A stretch of DNA of 64,000 nucleotides from Sphaerisporangium krabiense. GTDB taxonomy: Bacteria; Actinomycetota; Actinomycetes; Streptosporangiales; Streptosporangiaceae. Made by a program: the position numbers and the translations under genes. The stretch is from NCBI RefSeq assembly GCF_014200435.1, contig NZ_JACHBR010000003.1:124001-188000 (forward strand), written 5' to 3'. Positions 9,060-17,600 of the stretch are shown here, piece after piece; positions within the stretch are counted from its first letter, which is position 1; the number at the start of each line of letters is the position of its first letter. The notes below the pieces were generated by a model that was given only the letters and a program-made list of their open reading frames with translations, was not told where the DNA came from and ran no database searches.

Positions 9060-9250
9060 ACCTGCACCACTTTACGAAGTTCGCGCATCGGCCATGGGGG
9101 GCGTCTTTGACGCGCGCGGCGGGTCCATGAGGTGCGGACGGCGGGTCTGCGGGAAACCGCCCAGGTGACGTGCGGGGAGTTGTGGCGGCGGCGGGCCGGG
9201 GTGGCGGGTTCGCTTGCCACGGGTATCGAATGCGTGTTCCACTATTGGTC

Positions 9251-10237
9251 ATGCGTTTCGACGCCCTTCCCCTCGTCGAGGAGAGCCCCGCGGCGCGCCC
9301 GCGGATCGAACGGCGGGCGGTGCGCCGTGCCGTGGGGGCCACGACCTTCTACGAGGTGCCGGCGCGCACGGTGATCGAACGGGTGCCCGAGACCGCCGGC
9401 CTCGGGGTTTCCTGGGCGGTCAGCCCCTACCGCGGCTGCGCCCACGCCTGCCTGTACTGCGCCGCCCGCGGCGGCCACCGCCAGCTCGGCCTGGACGGCG
9501 AGCGCGACTTCGGCTCGGCGATCGTGGTGAAGACCGACGCCGCCCGGCGGCTGCGCGCCGAGCTGGCCGCGCCGCGCTGGGCGGGCGAGCCGGTGGGCAT
9601 CGGCTTCAACGGCGACTGCTACCAGGAGGCCGAGCAGACCTACCAGCTGATGCCCGGCATCGTGGCCGCGCTGCGCGACGCCGGCAACCCCTTCCGGGTG
9701 ATGACCAAGAGCGCGCTGGTCCTGCGGGACGCCGAGCTGCTGGCCGAGGCCGCCCAGGTCGCCGAGGTCGAGGTGCGGGTGTCGATCGGCTTCGTGGACG
9801 ACCGGCTGCGCCGCGCCGTCGAGCCCGCCGCCCCGAGCGCGCAAAAGCGGCTGGAGCTGTGCGCGGAGCTCGGCGAGCGGGGCGTGCCGTGCGGGGTGCT
9901 GATGGGGCCGATCCTGCCCTGCCTGACCGATTCGGAGGACCAGCTGCGGGCGGTGGTGCGCCGCGTGGCCGAGGCGGGCGCCGTGAGCCTCACCCCCATG
10001 GTGCTGCAACTGCCGCCCGGCGCCCGCGAGTGGTACCTGCGGTGGCTGGCCGAGGAGCACCCGCGCCTGCTCCCCCGGTACGAGGAGCTGTACGCCGGCG
10101 GGCCGCCGGCCGGGGAGGACTACCGGCGCCGCGTCGTCGCGCAGGTGTCGGAGCTGGCGCGCCTGTACGGCATCGGCGCCCGCCGCGCCCCGTGGAGCCC
10201 TCGCCGCCTGGCCGACCGCCAGCTCGCCCTGCTGTGA
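9251..10237 (+). CDS. Rv2578c-family radical SAM protein
   Basis: This putative [4Fe-4S] radical S-adenosylmethionine enzyme has about 328 residues. The cluster motif 'CAHACLYC' (C-x3-C-x2-C) lies near residue 65, preceded by 'NPYRGC'-like 'SPYRGC'. 'GFNGDCYQEAEQTY' and 'TPMVLQLPPGAREW' are conserved in the Rv2578c group and the broader SplB-like group. The start 'MRFDALPL' matches the family's usual N-terminus; no ribosome site is obvious, so the message may be leaderless. No substrate is established for the family. The gene stands alone and is followed by a palindromic hairpin. Confidence 0.88.
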   Translation: MRFDALPLVEESPAARPRIERRAVRRAVGATTFYEVPARTVIERVPETAGLGVSWAVSPYRGCAHACLYCAARGGHRQLGLDGERDFGSAIVVKTDAARRLRAELAAPRWAGEPVGIGFNGDCYQEAEQTYQLMPGIVAALRDAGNPFRVMTKSALVLRDAELLAEAAQVAEVEVRVSIGFVDDRLRRAVEPAAPSAQKRLELCAELGERGVPCGVLMGPILPCLTDSEDQLRAVVRRVAEAGAVSLTPMVLQLPPGAREWYLRWLAEEHPRLLPRYEELYAGGPPAGEDYRRRVVAQVSELARLYGIGARRAPWSPRRLADRQLALL

Positions 10238-10239
10238 AC

Positions 10240-10256
10240 CCCGCCGGTCCGGCGGG
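10240..10256. terminator. Hairpin after the radical SAM gene
   Basis: CCCGCCGG-T-CCGGCGGG is a fully self-complementary 17-base element beginning three bases after the stop codon. Another GC-rich inverted segment follows at about 10260-10290. There is no U-tract. A terminator role is inferred. Confidence 0.5.
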
Positions 10257-10303
10257 TCCGCGCGCGGCGCCCTGGCGGGGGCGCGCGGGCATATGTTGGG
10301 GTC

Positions 10304-10539
10304 ATGGACGGCCACAACGCGCTCGGACGGTTCCTGCGCGCCCGTCGTGAGCTGCTGCGGTCGCGAGCCACGAGACCAAGCGCTTCCGCCATCCGCTGGT
10401 GGGTGAGCTGACGCTGCACTACGAGACGTTCACCGTCAACAGCGCCCCGGGCCGGCAACTGGTGGTCTACCAGGCCGATCCGGGCAGCCTCTCGCAGGAG
10501 GCGCTGACCCGGCTGGGCGGCCTGACCGCCTGCGGGTGA
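10304..10539 (+). pseudogene. MmyB-like XRE regulator, internally deleted remnant
   Basis: Only the two ends of a roughly 280-residue regulator remain. The ATG at 10304 opens 'MDGHNALGRFLRARRELL', the typical N-terminus of actinobacterial XRE/MmyB-like regulators, then goes out of frame and stops near 10411. From about 10369, in another frame, the C-terminal hallmark appears: 'ETKRFRHPLVGELTLHYE', then 'VVYQADPGSLSQEAL' and a stop at 10539. The helix-turn-helix and most of the ligand domain are gone, so a deletion of some 600 bases joined the ends near 10355-10370. It overlaps the 3' end of the convergent MFS gene. Confidence 0.75.
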
Positions 10540-11686
10540 GAGCCTGCGGCGCGGCCCAGACGACCAGGGCGCAGGCCGCGAAGGCCGCGCCGAGGACGCT
10601 GGAGCCGGTCCATCCGGCGCCGGCGAACACGGTGGTCGTGGCGGTGGCGCCGAGCGCGGAGCCGAGGGAGTAGAAGACCATGTAGCCGCCGATGACGCTG
10701 CTGGTGCGGTGCGGGTGGGCCATGGTGAGCAGGTGCTGGTTGCTCACGTGCACGGCTTGCACGGCGAAGTCGAGCACGACCACGCCGGCGGCGACGAGCC
10801 ACAGCGACCACGACGCCTGCCCCACGGCCGGCCACGAGGCGGCGAGGATGACGAGCGCTCCGCCGGTGACGGCGTTCGCTGATCCGGCGTCGGCCATGCG
10901 TCCCGCCCGGGCGGCGCCCAGAGCGCCGGCCAGGCCGGCGACGCCGAACAGGCCGATCTGCGCCGTGCTCAGATGCCACGGGGCGGCGGCCAGCGGGAGC
11001 GCCAGGCCGCTCCACAGCGTGCCGAAGGAGGCGAACAGGAAGAAGGCGATCAGCCCGCGCGAGAGGAACAGGCGGTCACGGAACAGCGCGCCCAGCGACG
11101 CCTGCACCTGCCGATACCGCGCACGGCCGGCGCGGGTGTCCGGGGGCAGGGTCGCGTGGAGCAGGCACGCCAGCGTCACCAGGAGCACGGCGAGCGCGAG
11201 GTACACGCTCCGCCACCCCCACACCGCGGCCGAGGCGCCGGCCACCACGCGTGCCCCGAGGATGCCGATGACGACACCGGAGGTCACCACGCCGAGGTCG
11301 CGGCCGCGTTCCCCCGGGGCCGACAGGGCGGCGGCGTAGGCGACCGTCGTCTGCACGACGACCGCGAACAGGCCCGCGACCGCCAGGGCGGCGAGCAGCA
11401 CCCAGGCCCGGGTGGCCGTCGCGGCCAGCACCGCGCCGAGCGCGGTGAGCGCAAGATGCCCCGCGATGAGCCTGCGCCGGTCGATCATGTCGCCGAGCGG
11501 GACGAGGACGGCCAGTCCTGCCAGGTAGCCGAGCTGCCCGGCGGCGACGACCCATCCCAGGCGCGCCTCGGGTACGCCCAGGTCTCTTCCGATCAGGGGG
11601 AGAAGCGGCTGCGCGGCGTAGATGCTCGCGACGGCGACCGCGCAGATCGCGGCGAACAACGTCCTTCGGCCGGTGGTCAGACCCAT
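10436..11686 (-). CDS. MFS transporter
   Basis: This major facilitator of 416 residues has about twelve membrane helices. The loop 2-3 motif is 'GDMIDRRRLIAGH' near residue 65, with the paired 'GRMADAGSANAV' in the second half. The product is similar to drug and sugar-efflux permeases. Its last ~35 residues (from 'ALTRRRSGRP') are non-conserved and are read antisense to the MmyB remnant. The original stop may therefore have been lost in the deletion that destroyed that gene. It is divergent from an HxlR regulator, with shared inverted repeats between them, so it is probably repressed by HxlR and induced by an unknown electrophile or drug. Confidence 0.88.
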   Translation of the reverse strand: MGLTTGRRTLFAAICAVAVASIYAAQPLLPLIGRDLGVPEARLGWVVAAGQLGYLAGLAVLVPLGDMIDRRRLIAGHLALTALGAVLAATATRAWVLLAALAVAGLFAVVVQTTVAYAAALSAPGERGRDLGVVTSGVVIGILGARVVAGASAAVWGWRSVYLALAVLLVTLACLLHATLPPDTRAGRARYRQVQASLGALFRDRLFLSRGLIAFFLFASFGTLWSGLALPLAAAPWHLSTAQIGLFGVAGLAGALGAARAGRMADAGSANAVTGGALVILAASWPAVGQASWSLWLVAAGVVVLDFAVQAVHVSNQHLLTMAHPHRTSSVIGGYMVFYSLGSALGATATTTVFAGAGWTGSSVLGAAFAACALVVWAAPQALTRRRSGRPAGSAPPARGCPDRPGRPPVAGPGRC

Positions 11687-11694
11687 CCGCCCCC

Positions 11695-11748
11695 CAATCA
11701 GTAGCAGATTGCAACTGATTGACCGTACGGCAGAATGGTTTCAATCAG
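11695..11748. promoter_or_regulatory. HxlR/MFS divergent operator region
   Basis: CAATCAGT (11695-11702) and ACTGATTG (11714-11721) form an 8-bp perfect inverted repeat with an 11-base spacer. A third half-site, CAATCAG, is at 11742-11748. A possible promoter for the HxlR gene overlaps them (TTGCAA at 11709, CAGAAT about 16 bases later). HxlR dimers commonly bind such sites between divergent genes, so autoregulation plus control of the MFS gene is likely. Confidence 0.6.
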
Positions 11749-11767
11749 CAACTCTTCGGGAGGCGTG

Positions 11768-12223
11768 ATGGCCGACGCGATCGGCGCCGAGGATGTGACC
11801 TGGACCGACCCGGCCTGCCCCGTGGCGCGGACCCTCGATGTGATCGGCGACCGCTGGAGCCTGCTCATCGTCCGCGACGCCATGGACGGCGCGCGGGCGT
11901 TCACCGACTTCCAGCAGCGCACCGGCATCGCCCGCAACATCCTCACCGACCGGCTGCGCCGGCTGGTCGAACGAGGCATCCTCGACCGGCAGGCCGCGCC
12001 CTCGGGCAGGCGGCGGCTCTACACGCTCACCCCTGCCGGGCGCGACCTGTTCACCGTCATCGTGGCCCTGCGCCAGTGGGGCGAACGTCACGCCTTCGCC
12101 CCCGGGGAGACCCATTCCGTCCTGGTCGACGGCCTCGGCCTCCCGCTCGCGCAGCTTCGGCCGATCGGCGCGAGCGGCGACCCCGCCGGCGTCGACACGA
12201 CCTTCGTGCGAAAGGACGGCTGA
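11768..12223 (+). CDS. HxlR-family winged-helix regulator
   Basis: This 151-residue DNA-binding protein of the HxlR family has the signature 'CPVARTLDVIGDRWSLLIVRD' at residues ~17-37, where the cysteine is the redox- or electrophile-sensing residue in characterised members. 'FQQRTGIARNILTDRLRRLVE' is the recognition helix, and 'YTLTPAGRDL' is the wing and linker. A C-terminal extension of ~45 residues is unusual but occurs in actinobacteria. The ATG at 11768 follows GGGAGG by four bases; an ATG at 11735 would add a poorly conserved leader. It is divergent from the MFS gene. Confidence 0.88.
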   Translation: MADAIGAEDVTWTDPACPVARTLDVIGDRWSLLIVRDAMDGARAFTDFQQRTGIARNILTDRLRRLVERGILDRQAAPSGRRRLYTLTPAGRDLFTVIVALRQWGERHAFAPGETHSVLVDGLGLPLAQLRPIGASGDPAGVDTTFVRKDG

Positions 12224-12310
12224 CGTCGCCGGCGCCGATCCCGGCGGCCAGGACGCCGTGCCGCGTGCCCCGTCCCGCCCCGAGAGCCGTGTCGGCGGGT
12301 GTCGTGACGG

Positions 12311-14032
12311 TCAGGCCGGGGGCGACCAGGCCCAGATCGTCGCGCGGGCGGCCAGCAGGCGGGTCAGGTCGGCGGGGAGGATCGCCACCACCAGGCGGTC
12401 GCCGGAGCCGTGGTCGAGTACGAGCACGTCGCGGGCGGTGACCTGGGCGCCCTTGCCCGGGGTGGCCACCAGCGCGACGCGGGAGCCCCGCGCGAAGAGC
12501 GCGGCCGCGCCCGGCTGGGCGCGCAGTGTCGTGACCGCGCGGCCGGTGAGGATCCCGGCGGGCAGCCGGGGGCCGAGGGCTTCGGGGTCGGGGACCTCGT
12601 GGTCCTTCAGCGGGCGCAGGGTGTAGCGGCCGGTCAGGGCCGGGTCTGCGGGGGTCAGGTCGGCGGCGGTCAGCACGTGGTAGGCGGGAAGCGTGCGCCC
12701 GGCCGCGGGCTGGGCCGTGTCCGGCCGTGCCAGCGCCAGCACGGCCGCGGCCCCGCCGGTGGCCGCGATGGCGGTCCCGGCGACCACCGGCACCGACGCC
12801 GCCCGCCACCACCCCCGCACCCCGCCCCGCGCGGCCTCCGCTCCCGCGACCGTTCCCGCCACCGTGGCCGTCCCGGTCGCCGCCGTCCCCTGCGCCGAGC
12901 CGTCCCCGGAACCCGCCGTAGACGGCCGCGGCTGCGGGGAAGGCCCTCCAGAGGTCCCTTCGGCCGGCGCGCCCGCCGCCGTGGGAGCTACGGGCTCGGT
13001 GGGTGTCTCGGTGGATGTCACGACCTGTCCCACGCCGGATCCCGTCACGGCGGAGGGCCGCACCGGGGCCCTGCGCGACCCGGAGGAACCGGGAGGGGCC
13101 GGCACGTCCTTGCGACGCGCCCGGCGGGCGGGGCGGGGGTGCCCGGTGTCGTCGGCGGGGGCGGGCGGCTGGGGGTAGCCCATCAGGAGGGAGGCGCCGG
13201 AGTCGATGGCGCCGCGCCGCCACAGCTTGTCCAGCAGGCCCCACTGGCGCAGCTCGGCCTCGAAGGTCGAGGGAAGCTCCAGGCCCATCGCCTCCAGCAA
13301 CTGCCAGCGGTGCACGTCGAAGGCCGTGCGGATCAGCTCGGCGTAGGGCAGCGCGGTGCGGACCAGGCCCCGGTAGCCCAGCCAGGCCACCGCCGCCCCC
13401 GCCCACACGCACAGCGCCACCGCGTACCACGGCAGCACCGCCAGCGCCAGGACCCCGCCCGCCAGCGCGAACGCCGCGCCGAGGACGCTGATGGCGACCA
13501 TCGTCTCCACGTTCACCGCCGCCGCGGTGAAGGCCTGGGTGAACGGCTCGGGCAGCACCACGTACAGGCGGGGCCAGGCGGTGACCGCGTCGATGCCGTA
13601 GCGGCGGGCGTGCTCCTCGGCCGCGCGCAGGATGTTGCCGACGCCGGTGGGCATCACGCGGGCCGCCGACAGCGGGTACTCCGCCGCGCCGCGCCGCTCC
13701 CGCTGGCGGCGCAGGTGCCGCGCCCGTCCCCGCCCGGCCAGCGCCGCCCCGAACGGCAGCCCCTCCCAGTACCCCTCGTACAGGCGCATCAGCCGGGCCC
13801 GCGCCGAGGCCAGGATCTGGGCGAGCAGGATCGTCACGGCGGCCAGCGCGGCCACCGACAGCGCGCGCACGTCGGCGGGCAGGCCGCCCCACCACGCCCA
13901 GGACCGGGCCCAGCCCGCCCCGGTGGCGGCCAGCGCCAGCAGGGCGCCGGCGAAGGCCAGCACCGGCGCCCAGGTGGTGCGCAGCAGCCGCTGGTCTACC
14001 AGGCCCGTGGCCGTCTCCAGGAGCCCGCCCAC
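12311..14032 (-). CDS. Membrane protein with C-terminal SAF-like domain, partner of the TPR-CHAT module
   Basis: I do not recognise a named family for this 573-residue protein. Visible parts are two N-terminal membrane helices (~20-75), a cytoplasmic region with 'LYEGYWEGLPFG', another helical pair at ~180-230, and a soluble helical segment. Then come a low-complexity Pro/Ala/Gly/Thr linker (~290-385), one more helix, and a C-terminal domain. That domain begins 'LPAYHVLTAADLTPADP', resembling SAF/CpaB-type domains ('PAGHVLTAADL'). The GTG start lies five bases after the stop of the upstream 179-residue gene, so the two are coupled. Both are transcribed away from the giant TPR-CHAT gene, suggesting one functional module. 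Confidence 0.7.
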   Translation of the reverse strand: MGGLLETATGLVDQRLLRTTWAPVLAFAGALLALAATGAGWARSWAWWGGLPADVRALSVAALAAVTILLAQILASARARLMRLYEGYWEGLPFGAALAGRGRARHLRRQRERRGAAEYPLSAARVMPTGVGNILRAAEEHARRYGIDAVTAWPRLYVVLPEPFTQAFTAAAVNVETMVAISVLGAAFALAGGVLALAVLPWYAVALCVWAGAAVAWLGYRGLVRTALPYAELIRTAFDVHRWQLLEAMGLELPSTFEAELRQWGLLDKLWRRGAIDSGASLLMGYPQPPAPADDTGHPRPARRARRKDVPAPPGSSGSRRAPVRPSAVTGSGVGQVVTSTETPTEPVAPTAAGAPAEGTSGGPSPQPRPSTAGSGDGSAQGTAATGTATVAGTVAGAEAARGGVRGWWRAASVPVVAGTAIAATGGAAAVLALARPDTAQPAAGRTLPAYHVLTAADLTPADPALTGRYTLRPLKDHEVPDPEALGPRLPAGILTGRAVTTLRAQPGAAALFARGSRVALVATPGKGAQVTARDVLVLDHGSGDRLVVAILPADLTRLLAARATIWAWSPPA

Positions 14033-14037
14033 TCAGA

Positions 14038-14577
14038 TCACCGGCCCCACTCGGGCTGGAAAGGGTGCCCGGCGGCGCACGCCACCTGGTCGCCGGGCAG
14101 GTAGAAGTCGTAGAGGTTGACGCGCCCGCACCGGCAGCGGATCTCGATCGCGCCCGCGACGGGCTCGGGGTCGCCGTGCAGGGTGGTGTCCGGCCCGCCG
14201 CGGGTGCCGGTGTAGAGCAGTACGGGGGCCAGGGCGTCGGGGCTGATGATCCCGGCGATCGTGCCGTCCTCGGCGCGCACGAGCAGGGGCAGGCCGTCGT
14301 AGGCGGCGGCGACCAGGCGCGGGGTGGCGGCGATCGCGGTCAGCGAGGCGGTCGCGGGGACGATGAGCGCGGGTCCCGGGCCTTCGGGGCCGACGACGAA
14401 CCGGGCGGCGCCGTCCTCGCCGAGCACGACCGTCACCGGGTCGGAGCCGGCCGGGGGCACCACATCGCCCAGCGTCTTTATCACGAAATCGCCGGTCATC
14501 AAATCGGCGGCCGAATCACCGCCCGAATCGCGTCCGCGGGTCTCGCCCGAATCGGCGTCCACCCATTCGCCCGCCAT
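14038..14577 (-). CDS. CBS-like/zinc-ribbon-like small protein
   Basis: This 179-residue cytoplasmic protein is not assigned to a named family. The N-terminal ~30 residues are acidic and polar. The middle carries 'YDGLPLLVRAEDGTIAGIIS' (~93-112), which reads like half of a CBS motif. The C-terminus has 'CRCGRVNLYDF' followed by 'CAAGHPFQP', a C-x-C...C-x3-H array suggestive of a zinc ribbon. It is first in a two-gene operon with the membrane protein and divergent from the TPR-CHAT gene across an 81-base gap with a dyad. A sensor or adaptor role is inference only. Confidence 0.7.
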   Translation of the reverse strand: MAGEWVDADSGETRGRDSGGDSAADLMTGDFVIKTLGDVVPPAGSDPVTVVLGEDGAARFVVGPEGPGPALIVPATASLTAIAATPRLVAAAYDGLPLLVRAEDGTIAGIISPDALAPVLLYTGTRGGPDTTLHGDPEPVAGAIEIRCRCGRVNLYDFYLPGDQVACAAGHPFQPEWGR

Positions 14578-14597
14578 ATAAGCCTCCCATTCCCGGT

Positions 14598-14616
14598 AAT
14601 CGGCGCAGAGCCGATT
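14598..14616. promoter_or_regulatory. Inverted repeat between TPR-CHAT gene and divergent operon
   Basis: AATCGGC and GCCGATT form a 7-bp perfect inverted repeat with a 5-base spacer, midway in the 81-base divergent gap. TAGTAT at about 14621-14626 may be a -10 for the TPR-CHAT gene, whose ribosome site GGAAGGA is visible. The dyad could be a common operator. Confidence 0.45.
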
Positions 14617-14658
14617 CTCGTAGTATCGGGTTAAATCCGTCCACGGAAGGAATCACCG

Positions 14659-17600
14659 ATGGGCAACGATCCGGAATCACGGCTCCGGGAACGTCTGCGG
14701 CGATTCTCCGGAGGAGATCACGAGGCGTTGTCCGGCCAGGACGCGCTCGCCGACATCGCCGCCGCGCGACAGGCCTTGTCCCGCGGCGATCCGGCGGACG
14801 AGAGCCTGGCGGTGCTGGCGTACGCCCACCTGGCCCGCTACCAGGTGCTGCCGTTCGGCGAGGACGCGGCCGACCTGGAGCAGGCCGTCGCGCTGTTCAC
14901 GCGGCTGCGCTCCACCGCGCCGCACCTGGTCGGCGAAGAGGTCATGCCGATGCTGGAGTCAGACCCCCGGGTGGTGGTCCGCGACGACCCGCACGCCCTG
15001 ATCGAGGAGGCCGAGCGGACCGGTGACCTGGCGGTCGTGGACGCCGCGCTGGACCTGCTGGCCCGCACGCTGCCCCTGCAGGACCCCGGCGACCTTCAGG
15101 CCCAGGCCACGGTGATCGGCCGGGCCGCGCTGGTGCGGCGCAGGCGCCACCAGCTCACCGGCGACCCCGCCGACCTGGACGGCGCGATCGCGGGCCTGCG
15201 GCGCACGCTGGACTTCCCCGTCGTGGTGGGCGAGGGCCGCACGGCCGTGCTGTACTTCCTGGCCGAGCTGCTGGCCAGGCGTTTCGAGCTCGACGGCGAC
15301 CTCGCCGGTCTGGAGGCGGCGATCGAGGCGCAGCGCGAGGTGCGCGGCGCCTGGTCCGACGACGCGGGCACGGCGCTGGCCCTGGCGGCGATGCTCAGGA
15401 TCCGCTCCGAGCGCACCGGTGACGGGGCCGGCCTGCAGGAGGCGCTGGCCTTGGGGCGGCAGGTGCTGGCCGAGGGCGACCTGAGCGGCCAGGACGGTCA
15501 GGGCCGCCCGGCCGCGTTGATGGAGCTGGCCCAGAGCCTGCAGGCGTGGTCCCGGCACACCGGCGATCCCGCGCATCTGGAGGAGGCCATCGCCGTGCTG
15601 CGCGCGGCCGGGGAGCCGGCGCGGGTGGCGCTCGGGCAGGCCCTGACCGACCGTTACCGGCACGGCGGCCCGGCCCGCGACCTGGACGAGGCCGTCACCG
15701 TCCTCGGCGCGGCCGCCCCGGACCACACGACCGTCCTGGACGCCGGTGAGGGGCGGGAGGCGGGGGCCGTGCCCTCGCCGGAGGATCTGGCGGGTGTGCT
15801 GCTGCGCCGGTTCGAACGCGACGGCGACCCGGCCGACCTCGAGCGGGCCGTCGCGCTCCTGCAGGACGCCCTGCGAGAGGCCCGGCCCGGGAGCCCCGGG
15901 CACCTGGTCGTCCTGGTCAACCTCTCGGCCGCGCTGCACGCCCGCGCCGAGCTGGCCGGGACCCCGGAGGGTTTCACCGCCGTGGTGGACCTGCTGTCGC
16001 AGGCGCGGGCCGATCATCTCGCCGGCGGCCCGCACCTGGCCGATCTGCACGGCAACCTGGGCAACGCCCTGCACGCCCGCCACGACCTGACCGGGGACCC
16101 GGCCGACCTGGACGCGGCGGTCGCCGCGCACACCGCCGCGGTGGAGGCGATGGATCCCGCCGACCCCGCCCGCGCGTCCCGCCTGTCCAACCTCGGCCTG
16201 ATCGTGCAGTCGCGGTTCGAGCGCGCCCAGGACGACGCCGACCTGGAGGCGTCGCTGGTCCTGCACGCCGAGGCCGTCGCCGCCGTGCCGCCGGGGGACC
16301 GCGACCGTCCCCGTTACCTGTCCAACCAGGGGCTCGCCCTCAGGACGCGCTACGAGCGCTTCGGCGACCCGCGCGACCTGGACGCCGCCATCGCCGTGCT
16401 GCGCGAGGCGGCCTCATCCGAGCAGGCCGGGCGCGAGTCCTGGCGGTGGCCGGCCAACCTGGGCAACGCGCTGCGGCTGCGCTACCACCTTCAGGGCGCC
16501 TCGGCCGACATCGACGAGGCGATCGTCATGCTGCGCCGCGCCGTGGAGGCGATGCCGGCCGACCGCGCGGGCGAGGGGGCGCAGGTCAGCCTGGGCGAGG
16601 CGCTGGCCGTGCGTTACGGGGTCGGCGGGGCGCCCGGCGACATCGCCGAGGCCCTGCCGCTGCTGGGCGCCGCCGCGCAGGTCCCCGGCCCCGGCCAGGC
16701 GGCCCGGCTCAACGCCCACGGGATGGCGCTGGTCCACCGCTACGAGCACGGCCGGGACGAAGGCGACCTGGCCGCCGCCTTCGAGGTGCTGACGCGGGCG
16801 GTGGCGGCCACGCCCGAGGGGGATCCCCGCCTGGCCGTCCACCTGTCCAACCTCGCCGTCGCCGCGCGGATGCGGGCGGCGGCCGGCGCGCCCGAGCAGG
16901 ACCCGGACGCCGCCGTGGCACGGCTGCGCGCGGCGCTGGCCTCGGTGCCGGCCGGGCACGGGCTGCGCGCGGCGTTCCTGCTGAACCTGGCCTCGGTCAC
17001 CGAGGCCCGCTACCGCGACCACGGGGACGAACGCGACTACCAGGACGCCTTGGCCGCCGCGCGGGAGGCGGCGCTGGCCGAGGCCGGGACGATGGCCCAC
17101 CGGCTGCCCGCCGCGCGGCTGTGGGCGGACCTGGCCGCCGATCACGGGGACCACGCCGAGGCGTTGCGCGCCTACCGGCTGGCCATCGACCTGGTGCCCA
17201 CGGTCGCCTGGCACGGGCTGAGCTGGAGCGACCAGGAGATCCAGACCCGCAGGTCGCTCACCGGCCTGGGCGTGGACGCCTGCGCGTGCGCGATCGAGGC
17301 CGGCGAGGTGGAGACGGCCGTGGAGCTGGTGGAACGCGGCCGGGCGGTCATGTGGTCGAGCCTGCTGCACCGCCGCGGCGATCTGGACGCCTTGGCCGAG
17401 GCCGCCCCCGGCCTGGCCGGGGCGCTGCGGGAGGTCCGGGCCCGCCTGGACGCCGCCGCCGAGCGGGCCGGCGCCCCGGCGCGGGCCGTGGAGGACGCGC
17501 GGGGGTGGGACCGGCTGCTGGCCGAGGCCAGGCGGCTGCCCGGGTTCGAGGACTTCCTGCGGCCGGTCCGCTTCGCCCGGCTGCGCGAGGCCGCGCGCGA

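Noticed and set aside
9016-9250. Guanidine riboswitch before the SMR gene
   Set aside because: No ACGR-loop hairpin pair or ykkC-like motif could be recognised; only short palindromes are present.
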